The notes: generated by a model not told the origin, from the sequence alone. DNA of 64,000 nt from Sphagnum compactum (GCA_965153455.1 OZ234499.1:14070271-14134270), one strand, 5' to 3'. Counted from the stretch's first letter, positions 1-12,775 are shown. Numbers and translations: made by a program.

Positions 1-42
1 TTGGGTTGAAAATGTTGTGGGTGAAGATGGGTTGTTTTTGCA

Positions 43-2580
43 ATAAGGTGGAAGGTTGAACAAGAATAAAATGCAGGAAACAACTTCTAGTCCCGAAGAT
101 GGACTCTCTATCCAAACATGCGGGCAAGTGAAAGGCAAAGATTGCTAGTCATGGTGTGGTAGTTGGAAAATGGTACTTTGCAAAGGACTTAGCACATGCA
201 AAAAATGAAGTCTTGTATGCCAACTTGGATCATGATTATGTCCTAATTGAACTAAATATTATGGAAGTGATTGATGACAAGCATAAGCTCCTATAATTTA
301 TGTGCATTTTGCACAAGTTCTAAGTGAAGGTCGTCCTATGACCGACTATGAAGGCATGAAGGTTTTGTTCAAGCAACTACAGGTTAAAAATTATTTGCAC
401 AAGCACTAGAATGACAATTAAAGGTTGGCCATGGTTGGTCACATGCACAATGTGGTGTTGGATGCCACTTGTGGTAAAAGCTAATTTTTTATCAATTTCT
501 TGTGATGAAGTTACAAGAATTAATAACCAAATGTGGGAAGGTGTGCATGTTTATGGGGTGTAAGACTAGCGCAAGGTTCCAATTTTGTTATTTTTAGAGA
601 AGGTACTTGAAGCAGCAACATCCGATTTCATGACATATTTGAGTTCTAAAGCACCACAAATCATTAGGGGTGGGGGAAGGAAAAAAATGGCGAACGGGTT
701 GGTGTCATTTGGTGTTGATGGGGTGTCAATATTTCAAGGCATTCGCAACAATGTCATTGCATGCAATTCCAAAAGAAATATGTAACACACATGGTGGGTG
801 TGCATTGCATGGCGAACCGCACCAACTTGGTTGTGTAAACATTAAACCACCTCTTGTATTTAGGTTAGAAGGGATCCTCCAAACCTTTTATTCTTATTTC
901 AGCATGAGTTCTAAGTGCCACCTTGAATTTCAAATTTTGGCTCAAAATAATGGAAACTAAAGGAAATAAAATCTTGAAAAATATTCACACTTGATGGGTC
1001 TCCATGTTGTCACCTACAAAAAGGGTCATGGAAGAGTATCACATTCTTTTTGTGAAAATGGCAATTGATTCACCTATAGAAGCTAAGGCAACAACCAACC
1101 TTCAACTACTGGTTGATGTGGAGGTAATGTTAGGTTTATCATGTATTTTTCCCTTGTTTGAAGGTCTATCAAATTCAGCCAACTACATGATACATTTGTG
1201 TGTGATTTTGTAGAATGGGTGCCTTCACATTAATAGGAGCCACATGTGCCACTTTTAGACTCCTTGATAAATTCAAAAAATTTGGAAAAAGCTTCAAAAA
1301 CTATTTTTAAATCATGATTTTTTCCTAAGAATGTGTCATTTTCAAATCTTTTGAAGTCATTAAAAAAGTCATTTTTTGCTTGAAAACACTGGTTACGAAT
1401 GTTTTAACAATGTTTTTGTCATTTTTTAATTCATTGGATTCATTTCAAATTTATTTACATGTTTTCATGATATTTTATTAATCTTGTTATATAAGTAAAT
1501 GCAACAATTTCAACAACAAATTAAATTAATAATTCAAAAAATGAAAAACCAAACACTAATTACATTTATTGTGGTTCATATTAATGTGGACTACAACTAG
1601 TTGTGGTGAAAATTTGTTAAGGCAAGTTGTATGCATTGTATTTTGACCCTAGTACTGCATTTAAGAGCTTTGTTTTCCACTCAGTTCAATGTTTGAATGG
1701 ATGCTCAACATGAAAACATCATCATGAAATGGATCACTGAACCAACCACATCAATTAAACACCTTCCTTTTGAATGTCAAGCCCAACGCATTTGGGGCCA
1801 ACACCAAAGTGTGCATATTGGGGCAATTTCTTGGGTTACAAGGGATTGTTTCAGGTGTGGTAGAGATTATGAAACGATAATGTTCATAAACTTCATTGTT
1901 TCTAGTTGTAGAATCAAAGTCAAGGTTTCTTGCTCATCGGTTCATGAATGCATTAGGGATCATTTATCCCAAATATTGGTTATAGGAAGATGCACTAGAA
2001 GAAAAACCCCATTTTTTGAACTTGTCTTATGCAACTAAAAGTGTATTTTGCAACTATTTTTGATAAAAAATAGTCGCAGAAAACACTTTTAATCGCCTAA
2101 GACAAGTCAAAAAATGGGGTTTTTCTACTAGTGATGTTGAAGTTAAATTCAATAAGCATCTTGAGATTTTGAAGGAGGTTTATGGTAGTGCAAAAAAGAT
2201 CAATGGCATGATGGTTGTGCCACCCTTGTTGAATGTTTATCACCTTGATTTACAAGCTTTGTTGTTCAAACTAACTATGAAGAACAATGCCAAATCTGCC
2301 ATGAAGCCTCCTTTGGATTTGCATCTTGTCACCAAGCTTTGGCAAATCTCACATCCTCTCAATTTTTTATCATGAAAATTCATGAAAATTTCAAGGTTGT
2401 AAAGATTATTACTACCCAAGTGATAGGTTTAGTGGAGAATGAAATATGTTTTTCAACACTTGTTTTCATGAAGAGCAAGTTGAGAAATAAACTTGTTGAT
2501 CACCTAGATTTCTAGTTGTCTGCATGTTTGCACAAAAGTTCTACAATTTGGAAACATTTCCATGCAATGTTGCAATCAAT
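43..2580 (+). pseudogene. Decayed hAT-type transposase gene (DUF4371/TTF-like family)
   Basis: Collinear blocks of one transposase-like protein can be read in shifting frames. Positions 86-295 give an N-terminal block (SLSKHAGK, then KWYFAKDLAHAKNE). Positions 330-475 hold GRPMTDYE and GHMHNVVLDAT. Positions 585-760 give LVSFGVDGVSIFQG. Positions 780-960 give the HCMAHRTNL-like region and CHLEFQILA. Positions 1000-1210 give MLSPTKRVMEEY and LLGL. Positions 1930-1985 give MNALGIIYPKYWL. Positions 2135-2370 give FNKHLEILKEVYG and LFKLTMKNNAK. Positions 2420-2515 give a hAT dimerisation-like end (GLVENEICFSTLVFMKSKL). Stops include TGA at 129-131 and TAA near 295, besides several frameshifts, so it cannot make protein. 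The family assignment is from remembered motif order: the D-G-[AV]-S and S-[VI]-E-[DN]-E-R-x-F blocks are typical of hAT-like transposases. It is split by a MITE at 1993-2133. Confidence 0.72.
1993..2133. mobile_element. CACTA-type MITE, 141 bp, with 3-bp target duplication
   Basis: The element starts CACTAGAAGAAAAACCCC and ends GGGGTTTTTCTACTAGTG, so the ends are inverted repeats carrying the CACTA signature. The complementarity continues inward over most of the length (TTGTCTTA against TAAGACAA, AAAGTG against CACTTT, ATTTTT against AAAAAT), giving one long imperfect hairpin with a short loop near 2067. It is flanked by ATG on both sides (1990-1992 and 2134-2136), the 3-bp duplication expected of CACTA transposons. 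It has no coding capacity and would depend on a transposase elsewhere. It interrupts the hAT relic between its YPKYWL and FNKHLEI blocks, so it inserted after that gene was already present. Confidence 0.85.
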
Positions 2581-5533
2581 CTTGGAAAGTTGCCAAGGTC
2601 CGACTGACATGGTTATTATACTTGGAAAGTACTTGTTTTAATGTTCAAACTTCAAATTTCAACCTCCAATTGGTTTTTTTGTAATGTGCATTGTATATAT
2701 TCAAGCTTGATGTAGTTTGTAATATGTATATATGTGTGGAATTGGGATATTTTCAAAGCTTTTAACTAACTATTCCTTTTTTTAACATGATGTAGGATTA
2801 TGGACTTTGGAGTTGTATGCAATGTGCATTGGGGCTATGAACAATGGACTTGAACTTTGGACTTTAAAGGTTGCAGGAGCTTTAGCCTTCAAGCTTGGTG
2901 CAATGTTCGGGATGGGATATATCCTTGGGGCTCATTTTGTTTGTTTGTTTTTTTAGGACAATGTGTAGGGGCATGGTTGGGGGGCTTTGGGTGCAGGACA
3001 TTTCCATTCCAAACAACAAAGGGTTTAGGGGATGGGGTTCAATTCCTCTTGAAGTGAATAATACATATAATTATTTTTTTTGAAAATCAAATTTTCATTT
3101 TGTAATCTCCATGTTTAAACCTTGAGTTTTGGCCTTTTTTTGGTGTTATTTTGCCACAAAAATTACCAACGTGACCAATGGATAACCATAGCAATGATGG
3201 AATGAGCATTTAGGTAGCCATTGGGTTTGAAAACACAATTTTAGTAATTGCCACTAGTTTTTTATCAACACAAAATTCTATTTACAACAACATGACCCTC
3301 AAATGAGACCCCTTTGCCATAACAACTTATTTCAAAAAAAGTAGTGAACCCATTTTTTAGAGGACCCCTCACATGTTGTAGCCATTTTTCCATTTCTAAT
3401 TTTACAAAAAAAAAAACATTGCTTCTACCATATTCACTGCTTGGCACCCCCATTGCTAAAACCCAACCTCTTGCATCAAATGAAAACCATAACCCATCTC
3501 ACTTAAATTCATTAAATTTAAATCTCCAATGCCATTATTAGACTCATCCCTTTTTTTGTTCTTCGAGAGTATTTCATCCTTTCCTTCAATCCACTTTATA
3601 TCAGGGCTTTTTTATATCCCTATTCCCATATTCGTAAGTTTGCATTAGAAATCAACTCTTCATTGATTATGATTAGCAAAGTTCAACTAGTACGTTAACA
3701 TCATGACCTAAATTCTCCTACAAATTGTTAGTATCACAAACATGTTCTAAAGACCTTCATGTAAGCCCTTAAAGTTGTTCTATTCTTCTTCCCCCAAAAC
3801 CTTGTGAGGTGGAAACTTAACTAAGTTGTGTGTTAGTTACAACAATTTCCATTCAACAACATTTTTAAGTTAGAGAACAACCCTATTCAATAAAAGATAC
3901 TTGCAACACACAATTCTCCAACTAGCAAGTATGGTTAATTACGTGACTTCTTTAATATTTTTTTCCATCCAAGGTTTCATTGCCAAGACCAGAAACCAAC
4001 AAGAATATATGTTTCAAATCATGTTCTATCACACTTTGAGGATTTCGCCTTTTTGCATGCATTTCTTTGTGTCACAATGATGTTCTATGGCATCATTTGT
4101 TTGGTTTGTTACATTGGTATTCAACTTTGGCAAATGTGTAACAAACACAAAATAATCTACCAATATGAAAAATGTTGGGACCATATTTCAAAAGTTGGGG
4201 GTCGAATTATCCTTCTTTCACATTCTTTTCACATCTGCCTAGACTATGAGCCTAGTCAAAACTATTGTTTCATGCCAAGCTTGAAAGTTCCAGTAATGTG
4301 TTATACATAAGAATTCTTCCTCTTTGAGCTCATAATGTTTGGTCTCCTTATTTGGGATGCAAAATTGTGGCTAATAAGAAGGTAAGTTCCTTCATATGAA
4401 ATTGAATTATTTTATGCTTTTTGATAATAAAAAAATTATCTTCCTTGTTTTGCACTATATTTAGGTTCACATTGGAATAAAGCTAAACAATTATTGGTTT
4501 ATCGTTCATTTAGATCCTAGTTTCATATAGTATTGATGACATTTCTTACATTTCCTTCTTTGTATGTGTATTTCTATGCTTAAATATATGTATATTATGT
4601 AAAATCAAAAGCACCACATAAGTTCAAAAGCACAAGAAAATACTTGGTATACTTCATTCACTCTAATATCTTTAGCGCTTCAACCAAAAAAAATGTAACA
4701 ATGTACCAAATGTCCCAAAAAAATCAATATATCTTGCCCTTTTTTATTAATCTACTTTTATAAACAAAAAGTTCAAAATTCAAACATTGTTCTAGTAACT
4801 AGTTAGTGACCTTAAACAACTATCTAGTTAATGATGTGACTAATCTATCTACCAATCATAATTTAGAGAAAATAAAAAAATTACAGTTAATAATTTTGCA
4901 TGGCCTTTAGAACTAATTTGATATACCTTACAATCTTTGAATTTATTAATGGCAATATTTCACCAAAGAGTGAAACTAAAACCTAAGAATTCAAAAACCA
5001 AACGATTTTGAAGGGTTTCCATTGATGTTTAAGTGAGAAAAATATAACACACCAAATTCATGTAGTTGGTTTTTAGTGTGTAGACATAAATATAAAAGGT
5101 TGATTCAAATATTTCGACTTATTTAATTCATAGTAAGATTTGATTAAATTTTCTAAAGGATGATGGTTGTTTTTTCTACCATCTTCTTATAAATAATCAC
5201 ATTAGGAGAAACCCCCAAATTTCAACTGTGTTTTCAACTACTTCTCAATTGTCATTTATAGTTGAAAACATCAATTTCAACTACAAAATATTTTTTGCAA
5301 TTCAAAAATGATGTTGTCAATTAATTTCCAAAATAGTCGACAATGTTGAGTCGACCCTACAACACAGTTGAAAAACAACGTACACATGTCAACTTGTGGG
5401 TTAATGATGAAGTGACGACATTTGAGTTGAAAACGACATACATTTTAGTTGACGCAAGATTTCAATTATAAAATGTTGACTTGACCTAATTGACTCCATG
5501 CTGGCAAGTCAATGGATGAATTTCATCCACCTA

Positions 5534-5700
5534 TGTGTCATGTCATTTAAGGGCGTGGAATTGGAATTATGACTATCTTTCAACTATATTACAATTAACG
5601 TAACATTGGCATGTGTCATGTCATTGAAAAAGGGCATGGAATTTTAGAATTTTGATTATTATTCAATTATTATAACCAATGGAACATTGACACATGTCAC
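5534..5700. repeat. Degenerate direct repeat, about 80-bp unit
   Basis: TGTGTCATGTCATTTAAGGG near 5534 recurs as TGTGTCATGTCATTGAAAAA near 5615. Both are followed by GGGC[GA]TGGAATT and then TTCAA[CT][AT]AT, and a partial third copy (ACACATGTCAC) ends the array at about 5700. Units are diverged, so the array is old. It lies in spacer with no gene nearby. Confidence 0.5.
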
Positions 5701-5904
5701 ATGGGCATTCATGGTCCACCATCACACTAAATTATTTGACGTGTGCCATGTGTATGGTCTCAAAATCTTGAAATTATTGATTTATAAAAAATGTCAGCAT
5801 ATGATATTGTGCCACATTGACACTTAAGTTACACACTTGCATGACATTACATCTTTGTAGGTCATTCAACATATGTGAATTCAAGCCAAAATAAAGAGAT
5901 CGAC

Positions 5905-5965
5905 TACAAGGTAGTTGAAAGCAAGTTGAAAACAAGTTGAAAATATGTTGAAAATAAGTCAAAAT
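5905..5965. repeat. Short AGTTGAAA-type tandem repeat
   Basis: The motif AGTTGAAA or a one-base variant recurs five times at 11-12 bp spacing. The same word also occurs scattered through 5220-6000 and 6620-6700. It is simple-sequence expansion in spacer; no function is evident. Confidence 0.4.
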
Positions 5966-8179
5966 TTATGTAAGTTAGTTGAAATGTGGTTGAGATTACA
6001 AGTCTACACAATTTATAGTCACAATTGTAAAATTACTAAAGTTAAACTACGGGGATAATACACCTAGTTAAAATTAACCAAAGAAAATCAAACCATAATA
6101 AAAACATAGTCTACCTATACATTATCAACTAAAAATGCAAAACTTGTTAAAATCTAAAAATTATGCAAGAAACATTGTTCCCATGTAGGAAATAGTGCCA
6201 TCTACATCCTGAAGATGTTAATGTTATTAATCAAACATTTATTGGAACAATGAAATAACTCTTCTATAAGGTGGTTGTCCTATGTTTATGCACTAATGGT
6301 GTGAACTTGTTGTTAGCATGCTTAATTGAATTATTGCCTTGTTGGACCATGTCTTTTGACTTGTTCATAGCTACACCTTACATTTTTGAATTAAAGAAAA
6401 TGAAAGTTATTAAAAATGAGAAAATTTAACAAGAATTTAAATTATAATGCATCAAGAAAAAGATTGTGCATTAGTTGCACACATTAAAAATCAATAAAAA
6501 CATCATCATTTACTACTCAAGAATAGGAAGTTTAACAAATAAAAAAACATTTTGAAATCTGTAAAAATGAAAACTAAATAACGAATAGAAATGCACACAT
6601 CATGGGATTACCTTATACATAGTCGACAAACATAGTTGAAACCTAATTGAAATCTAGTTGAACCTAATCAAAATATAGGAAAAATTATATAGTTGAAAGT
6701 AGCTCACTAAAACAAACATAATCAAAACCTTATTTGCATTAATGGTTGAAAAGGTTCATAAGTTTAGCTGTCATTGCCCAAATGTTTGTTTTGGAACTAG
6801 AAAAGAAGAAAAACCAATGAGAGTTGAAGAAAAAAACTTTCATATTTACAAAACACGTTTTTCTTTTTTCTTCTATTTGGACCCCTCCTATTTTCAAACC
6901 TCATAACTTTCTCATTTCTTCTTCATTTTAAATTATTTAAAGTGCTATAGGAGTGCCACTTTAAGTTCTACAAATTACATTTGAACTATAATAATAATAA
7001 AATAACATAAAAGGAAGTTTTTGGGTGTTCAAAAACTTGTTGTGGTTTGTTGTTTTGAGTTATTGACCCCCCCTACTTTGGGGGGCCATAACTTTTTCAT
7101 TTCTAATCCGTTCTTGGCAATTTTTAGTGTTTCAGATGTGCTAAGAGGAGGGGTCGAACATTTGCTTGGATACTAGAAATAAAAGAACCCTCTCGTTGAA
7201 TTTGGACTGCCTTAAACGCTTAAATGTACTAAAAACCAACCTAGTTACCTTAATGAAAGTTCAAAGAAAAACCTAGTTGAAAAAAACCAGCAAGATTTCA
7301 AAACAAAACTTAGTCTAAAAATTTTAATTAAAGGTAACATGGTGGAAAAATAAAATAAGAAATATTTTGGTAAAGGGAAAATATTAAAAAAAGGAAATTA
7401 TTTTTTAAGCACCTGTAATTCTAAAAGGCATGTGTGGTGGTGGCTTCCAAACTCCATAAACTTGTCTCCTCATGTTATTCATATTCACTTTGGGTGGTTG
7501 TGGGGCATATGTGCAATCTAAACATGTGTATCATGTCTTGCAAATGATTATGTTCTTTGGGTTCACAGAAAAGTTCATCCATTATAGTATTTGGAGTTGG
7601 GATGAAGTTTAGCGTTTGTTAAAACACTTTAAAGCCTTTGGACTCTAGTGATAGTACATAACAATTACATATGTTTCAAATCAATTGTGTTTTTTCATTC
7701 ATTAAGCTTGTTGTAGTTTCTTCCACTATGTAAGAAGTTTTATTTATAATTACAGTTAAACAATTTTTTCTCCACTATGTATTATTTCAATTGTCTTATG
7801 AGATGTATATGTTCTTTTGTTCTGTTGATTATACATTAATGGTGTGGCATCAAAGTATGTGACTTGATAAAACTTTATACATTACATTTGTAATAAACCA
7901 TTGACAATCATATTGTGTTTTCATGTATATTTTCTTATTCTGTTGAATACTATAGTACCTTGCCATTACAACACATATTTGTCGAAAAACTAATATATTT
8001 GTTAATTTAAATTCATCAAATATTTTCTCAAGCATGTAGGTTTTTTATCATTTCAACAATTCTGAAAATATTGAAAGTATTGTATAAGAGCCCTAGATAT
8101 TTGGAACATTGGTTGCACCAGGAATGATAATATGTTTAAAATCAATAAATCATTATTGATTCCCCAACAAATCACGCAT

Positions 8180-8229
8180 GTGACGTGGCAAAATATTCCA
8201 TGACAAGGTGTGGAATATTTTGCCATGTC
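8180..8229. repeat. Near-perfect inverted repeat, 20-bp arms
   Basis: TGACGTGGCAAAATATTCCA at 8180-8199 is followed by a 10-base loop and its reverse complement at 8210-8229 with one mismatch, a G:U pair in RNA. The RNA would form a stable hairpin. It could be a small MITE remnant or a chance fold-back; no flanking duplication was found. Confidence 0.6.
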
Positions 8230-8359
8230 ATATATTAATTCCACATGGTAGACGAATATATTGGGAACATTCTTGATGTGGCATGGAATATTTCTTAAGA
8301 TTCCATCTTGCTCATGTGAACATGTTCACCTACTCACCTGTGTGTCATTGTGACCAGGG

Positions 8360-8427
8360 TTTCAAAACCAGTTTTCACCTTGAATACTTCAAGGTATCAT
8401 AAAAGGTGATGTCCTTTTGAAACTTGT
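8360..8427. repeat. Nested fold-back, about 68 bp
   Basis: GTTTCAAAA at the left edge pairs with TTTTGAAAC at the right, TTTTCACCTT pairs imperfectly with AAAAGGTGAT, and CCTTGA pairs with TCAAGG around a small central loop. The whole segment folds on itself. It may be the remains of a small inverted-repeat element. No terminal motif or target duplication was recognised. Confidence 0.4.
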
Positions 8428-8739
8428 TTAGAGGTTCACATTGGGTTGAAAATCATTCATTTATAACCCTTCCATTTAAATTTTTTTTTGATACCTAGTT
8501 AAGGTATTAAAAATTAGTGGGATCAAGGTGCTAGGTGTCAATAATTAGAAAATAACATTTACTATGGTAGTTGGTATTGGTAGGTAGGATTTTTAAAAAA
8601 AAGAATTAAAGTTCCATTGCATAGGTGCTGCAAAGGCAAAATTGCCCCTAACCCTTTTCTTTTCTCCTCATTTTCTCCTTGTAAATAAGGAGAATGTTTA
8701 GTTTAGAAAGTGTGTTTAAGGCCTAATGTTTTGTTTGCT

Positions 8740-9570
8740 TTGGTTAATTAGTGTTCATTTGTGTTTAACTCTTGTGTTCATTGTTGTTTAACTCGTTGCA
8801 TTACTTCCTTGTTGTGTTTTGTTAGTGATCATTGGTGCCCTTTTACTATGTTTTGTTGGTGTTCATTGTCGTTCCTTTTCAGTCATGTGCTGGTGTTTAG
8901 TGGTGCCCCCTTGTTGTGTTTTATTGACGTTCATTGGCGTGCCTTTGTTATGTTTTGTTGGTGTTTGTCCGCACCCCCTTATTGTGTTGGTCCGTTCCCC
9001 TGTGTTGTGTTCTGTTGGTGTTCATTAATGCCCCCTTGCATGTGTTGTTGGTCATCTTCACCTCCTTGTGTTCTATTGATGCTCATCAACGCCCCTTTGT
9101 TGTGTTTTGTTGGTTGTCTGTGCCTTTCCTTGTTGTGTTGTGTTGGTGCTTATCGACACCTTTTTATTATGTTTCGTTGGTCATTTGTGCCTTCTTATTG
9201 TGTTTTGTTGGTGTTCATCAACACCCCCTTGTTGTGTTTTATTGGTCATTTGTGCCTCCTTGTTGTGTTTTATTAGTGCTCGTCGACACCCCTAGTTGTG
9301 TTCTATTAGTTGTATGCACTTCCTTATTGTGCTTTGTTGGTGTTCATCGGTGCTTCCTTGTTATGTTCTATTGGTGTTCATTGATGTTTTATTGTTGTGT
9401 TCTATTGATGTTTGTTGGCACCTCCTTGTTGCGTCTCATTGTGTGTTGACACCTCAAGCGCTTTTTTGACCTTAGTTCTCATCGACACTTTATGTACCTT
9501 TTTCACCTTAGTGTTCATTGACACCTTGTTGTGTTTTGTTGTTGCTCATGGTGCTTCCTTGTTGTGCTCT
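8740..9570. repeat. Degenerate minisatellite, unit roughly 33-37 bp
   Basis: Variants of TTGTTGTGTTTTGTTGGTGT followed by TCATCGACACCCC recur more than 20 times over about 830 bp, with spacing mostly in the low to mid thirties of bases. Because the unit is poor in stops on the plus strand, overlapping frames stay open for up to 171 codons and give cysteine-rich repetitive peptides. These have no domain and I do not regard them as genes. The composition (G/T-rich plus strand, C in the spacer words) differs from the surrounding AT-rich DNA. Confidence 0.75.
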
Positions 9571-10439
9571 ATTGCTATTTTTTGGGATTCCAAACCGATT
9601 TTCCCCCCTAAATTTTTCTTATAGGTGTGTAGGCAAAAAATTTCTAACTTTTTTTTTTATTGCACACATTTTCTAGCATTATTCAATAGCAAGGTTTTTT
9701 TTTCTTAATTCTTTTGTAAATTTTTTTTGAAGTGTTTTTTTTCATTTTTCGTTGTAATTTCATTTTAAATATGTCTTTTTAGCTACTTTAGTTTTATTTT
9801 TTATTTAAATTAAACATCTTTTAAAAAAGAATCATAAGTATTTGACACAATGTGTATTTTTTCATGTGCAAAATTAAGAGCATACTTGCACAAATTTTTT
9901 CACGTCTTTTACCTTTCACCTCAATAATCTTGTAAATGCTTGTAATCGCCTTGCTGTTTTTGTTGGTAATTGCTCATAGTTTTAGTTTGTAATTGTTTTG
10001 ATTGTTTGTATTGTTTATTTGATATTTTTTGGATAGATTAGATCATGAAACCCATAATTTTGTTAAAACTTATAATTAATTTTAATTTATCCTCCAACCT
10101 ATTTAATATCTTGTAAGAAATGTAGTCAAGTTAAAATGAAAATGTCTTGATAGTTGATGGTGAAAATGAAATTGGTCTAAATGAATGGAATATGAAAGAT
10201 GAAATTTTTAATGACAACTTTTAGACACAATAAAACACAACAAAAGAAATAACAAATCCAAATGAAAACAATGAAATAGAAATAAACTTTCAAAAATTAC
10301 ATGTTCAAAGGGAAAAAATGGAAAGGACATAACATGAATGAAATTTGTTGAACTTTTTATTATGTAAATGATGACAAAGAAGTTGATAAATTGGAAATCC
10401 TCAAGTCATGAAATGTCTAGTTTGTTACAACAATTTTGT
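9571..10439. other. AT-rich spacer
   Basis: T-rich at first (long T runs at 9640-9780), then featureless AT-rich DNA. No gene, RNA gene or organised repeat was recognised. Confidence 0.5.
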
Positions 10440-12190
10440 GCATGCTTTGACTCCAAACACAAATGAATGAAAAATACTTTAAACATATTATAAAACATGT
10501 ATGGTACGACAACTCTGAAAAAACATGTGGATATTGCTCATGTAATAATTGTCCAAAAATTTGAGGAAGAAGTAAATGCCCTAGTAAGAGGACCAATTGA
10601 AAAACAACCAACAAAAAAAAAACTATATGTTTTAGGAAATGCAAGATCTAGTTTGTTTTTGTTAAAGATGTTTTAAATAAGGATGATGAACATCAAAAAG
10701 ACTTTTTGCAAGACCTTGGTCTTTCAATTGTGTAAAATCAATCGCCATTGTAGTTTGTGGGAAATGTTTGGTTCAAACATCTAATTTTACATCTATGTCC
10801 TCAAGTTGTCTTCCTTTTTAGAATTTTTTTCTTTATGAAATATTATTTAAATTGGTGGAAAAAACGAAACAATATATGTTTTACCAAAATTGGGAAATTA
10901 TATATCTACAAGAATAAGTTTTGATTTATAACTTGGCCTAAAAGGTTGTGGAAAGGCATAGAAGAATGGAACAATGCATGTTTAAATTCAAACATTTGCC
11001 CTAAAAAATTGAATACTTTAATGAAGACAAGGTGAATTGATATTTTAAATTACTTTCATTCCTTTTTTTTAATTTAAGTTTTTTCTAGTACTCAATTACG
11101 TTTGTTTAATACATATATAACATTTGTTTAATTTTGGTAACAACTTTGTTAATAAAATCATTATGTTCCAAAAGGCATTGCAATTCAAAGATGTTATTAT
11201 CTTTTATTACAATAGAGATAATACCATCAAAATTCATGGTAAGGTGCCCCTTTTTCTTACTTGGCACATTTTTCAAATAATTGTGAATTGTCTTTCTCTT
11301 ATTTTGAATGCATGTGTTTTGAACTAGTTAGTAGCCATTTGTTATTATTTGATGCATTGTAGTCTACCAAATTTGCCATGTGCTTGAAATGTATGGAAAA
11401 GTTAGCCACCTACCCAAGTTAATTTGATTGATGATGATTTTGGAATTGATTTTGAGTTATTTTTGTTTGTTACCAATATCAAAGAAGAAGTTTGAGGTGT
11501 TCTAGAATAGTTCTTTCCTTTTTAAAAAAAATATATAAAAAAGGTCCCATAACATGTTATGTTTAATGTTAGACTTCATATTAAAAAAGCCTTTGTGTAG
11601 TATCTTCTTTTATTGGTTGTGAAGAAAAGGTGAACATTGTTGAAGAATATGATAATTGATCATTATATCTTATGTTTTAAAAATGCTATCATTATTTACA
11701 CCCAATGGCAAAATTTGAAGTTGAATGTGTAAATTAAATGAAAAATGTAGAATCTAATCTTGATTTTTTTAACGAACTCCAAACACAAGTGAGCTAACCG
11801 CAAAACTTGTCACTAGGGAAATGTTGAGTTTAAAGCATTATTAAATGGATTCCAAGGAAATCAAATGCCTTTTTAAATGATGGGTAAAACATGAAGCCAT
11901 GCTTTTTATAGTTGGTTTTTTGGCTTGCCAACCCTAAGAATTATTGGGTCACGAATTGAGATTGAAATTTTTTCGGCTTAGTAGGGATAATTACAAAGTT
12001 GAAATGTTGTTTACAATCAGGTAATTTAAAACGACTAATATTTGTGAGCAAAAATTGGTCAAATGATCTTAGGATTGATTATAAACCACTTTTCAATTTA
12101 ATGGAGTTGATTGAAAAAAATTTAGATTTTGAAAAATTAGAAAAGTCTGAAAGTTCTCTTGAACAAGATGAACTTTTGAACATATAAAAT
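10440..12190 (+). pseudogene. Second decayed hAT-type transposase gene (BED finger family)
   Basis: Around 10490-10640 the plus strand reads NMYGTTTLKKHVDIAHVIIV and then a lysine-rich stretch; the H-x4-H in LKKHVDIAH fits the end of a BED zinc finger. Positions 10660-10760 read KDVLNKDDEHQKDFLQDLGL, and 10765-10860 give FVGNVWFKHLILHLCPQVVF, with stops in between. Positions 11135-11325 hold VNKIIMFQKALQFKDVI and CVLN, separated from upstream KKLNTLMKTR by a stretch beginning GTGAAT that could be an old intron. Positions 11999-12187 give RLIFVSKNWSNDLR, like the C-terminal end of hAT proteins. The order of blocks matches a BED/hAT transposase as I remember it. Stops and frameshifts make it non-functional. 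It is a different family from the relic at 43-2580. Confidence 0.55.
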
Positions 12191-12775
12191 GTTTACATAA
12201 TTTTATAAAATTTTGACTTGTAAGTGTTTTTTAATAATAAAAAAGTAAAAATCAATTTCAAAATGACAAAACTTTTGATACACTTTGTTTAAAAGCTGCC
12301 TTTGAAGGCACTGAAACGTTTGAAGTTTGTGAAAACCATCACTTTGAAACTCGGGGAAATTTTTAATTAAAAAAAAAACCCTCCCCGGGTCTATTGTAAA
12401 ATAATAATAATAATAATAAAAACTGGGTGGGGTATCAGAAAAGCTTCTGAAACCCGGACATGGAGGGTCTTTAACAAAATTGAGACCTGCCCAACATTGT
12501 ACATAATCTTCAATTAATCCAAACCTTTTTGCCCAACGACCAAGTTCTAATAATCGCTCATAACCCTACTTAAAAAAGAATGGGGTGTGTCTTCTTTCTC
12601 CAAACTTCAAACTTGCATCCAAATAAACAAAAATACAAAAGTGAAAAAGAAACACTTTATTTTTATTATACAAAATAATAATAAAAACAGAAAACACATA
12701 AAAATAAAAAATAAAAAAGATAAAAGTTTTAAAAAAAAAACTAAAACATGAACCAAACATTGTTGAAATAACACA
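12191..12775. other. Spacer with (ATA)n tract
   Basis: AT-rich spacer. A short (ATA)n microsatellite lies at 12401-12418. It is flanked by ACCCTCCCCGGGT at about 12379 and a rough reverse-complement partner (ACCCGGACATGGAGGGT) near 12453, so the segment can fold back. No gene was seen. Confidence 0.45.

Larger units (their letters stand above)
2581..8170. other. AT-rich spacer without recognisable genes
   Basis: About 5.6 kb of AT-rich sequence. All open frames are short (under about 90 codons) and show no domain. Two weak internal repeats are listed separately (5534-5700 and 5905-5965). Two similar stretches around 6880-6960 and 7050-7140 share a pattern (accccycct, then cataacttt, tcatttct), perhaps a degenerate direct repeat. 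No RNA gene was recognised. Confidence 0.5.

Noticed and set aside
8761-9449. Overlapping 171-codon cysteine-rich frames
   Set aside because: Generated by a stop-poor minisatellite; open in more than one register, no start context or domain.
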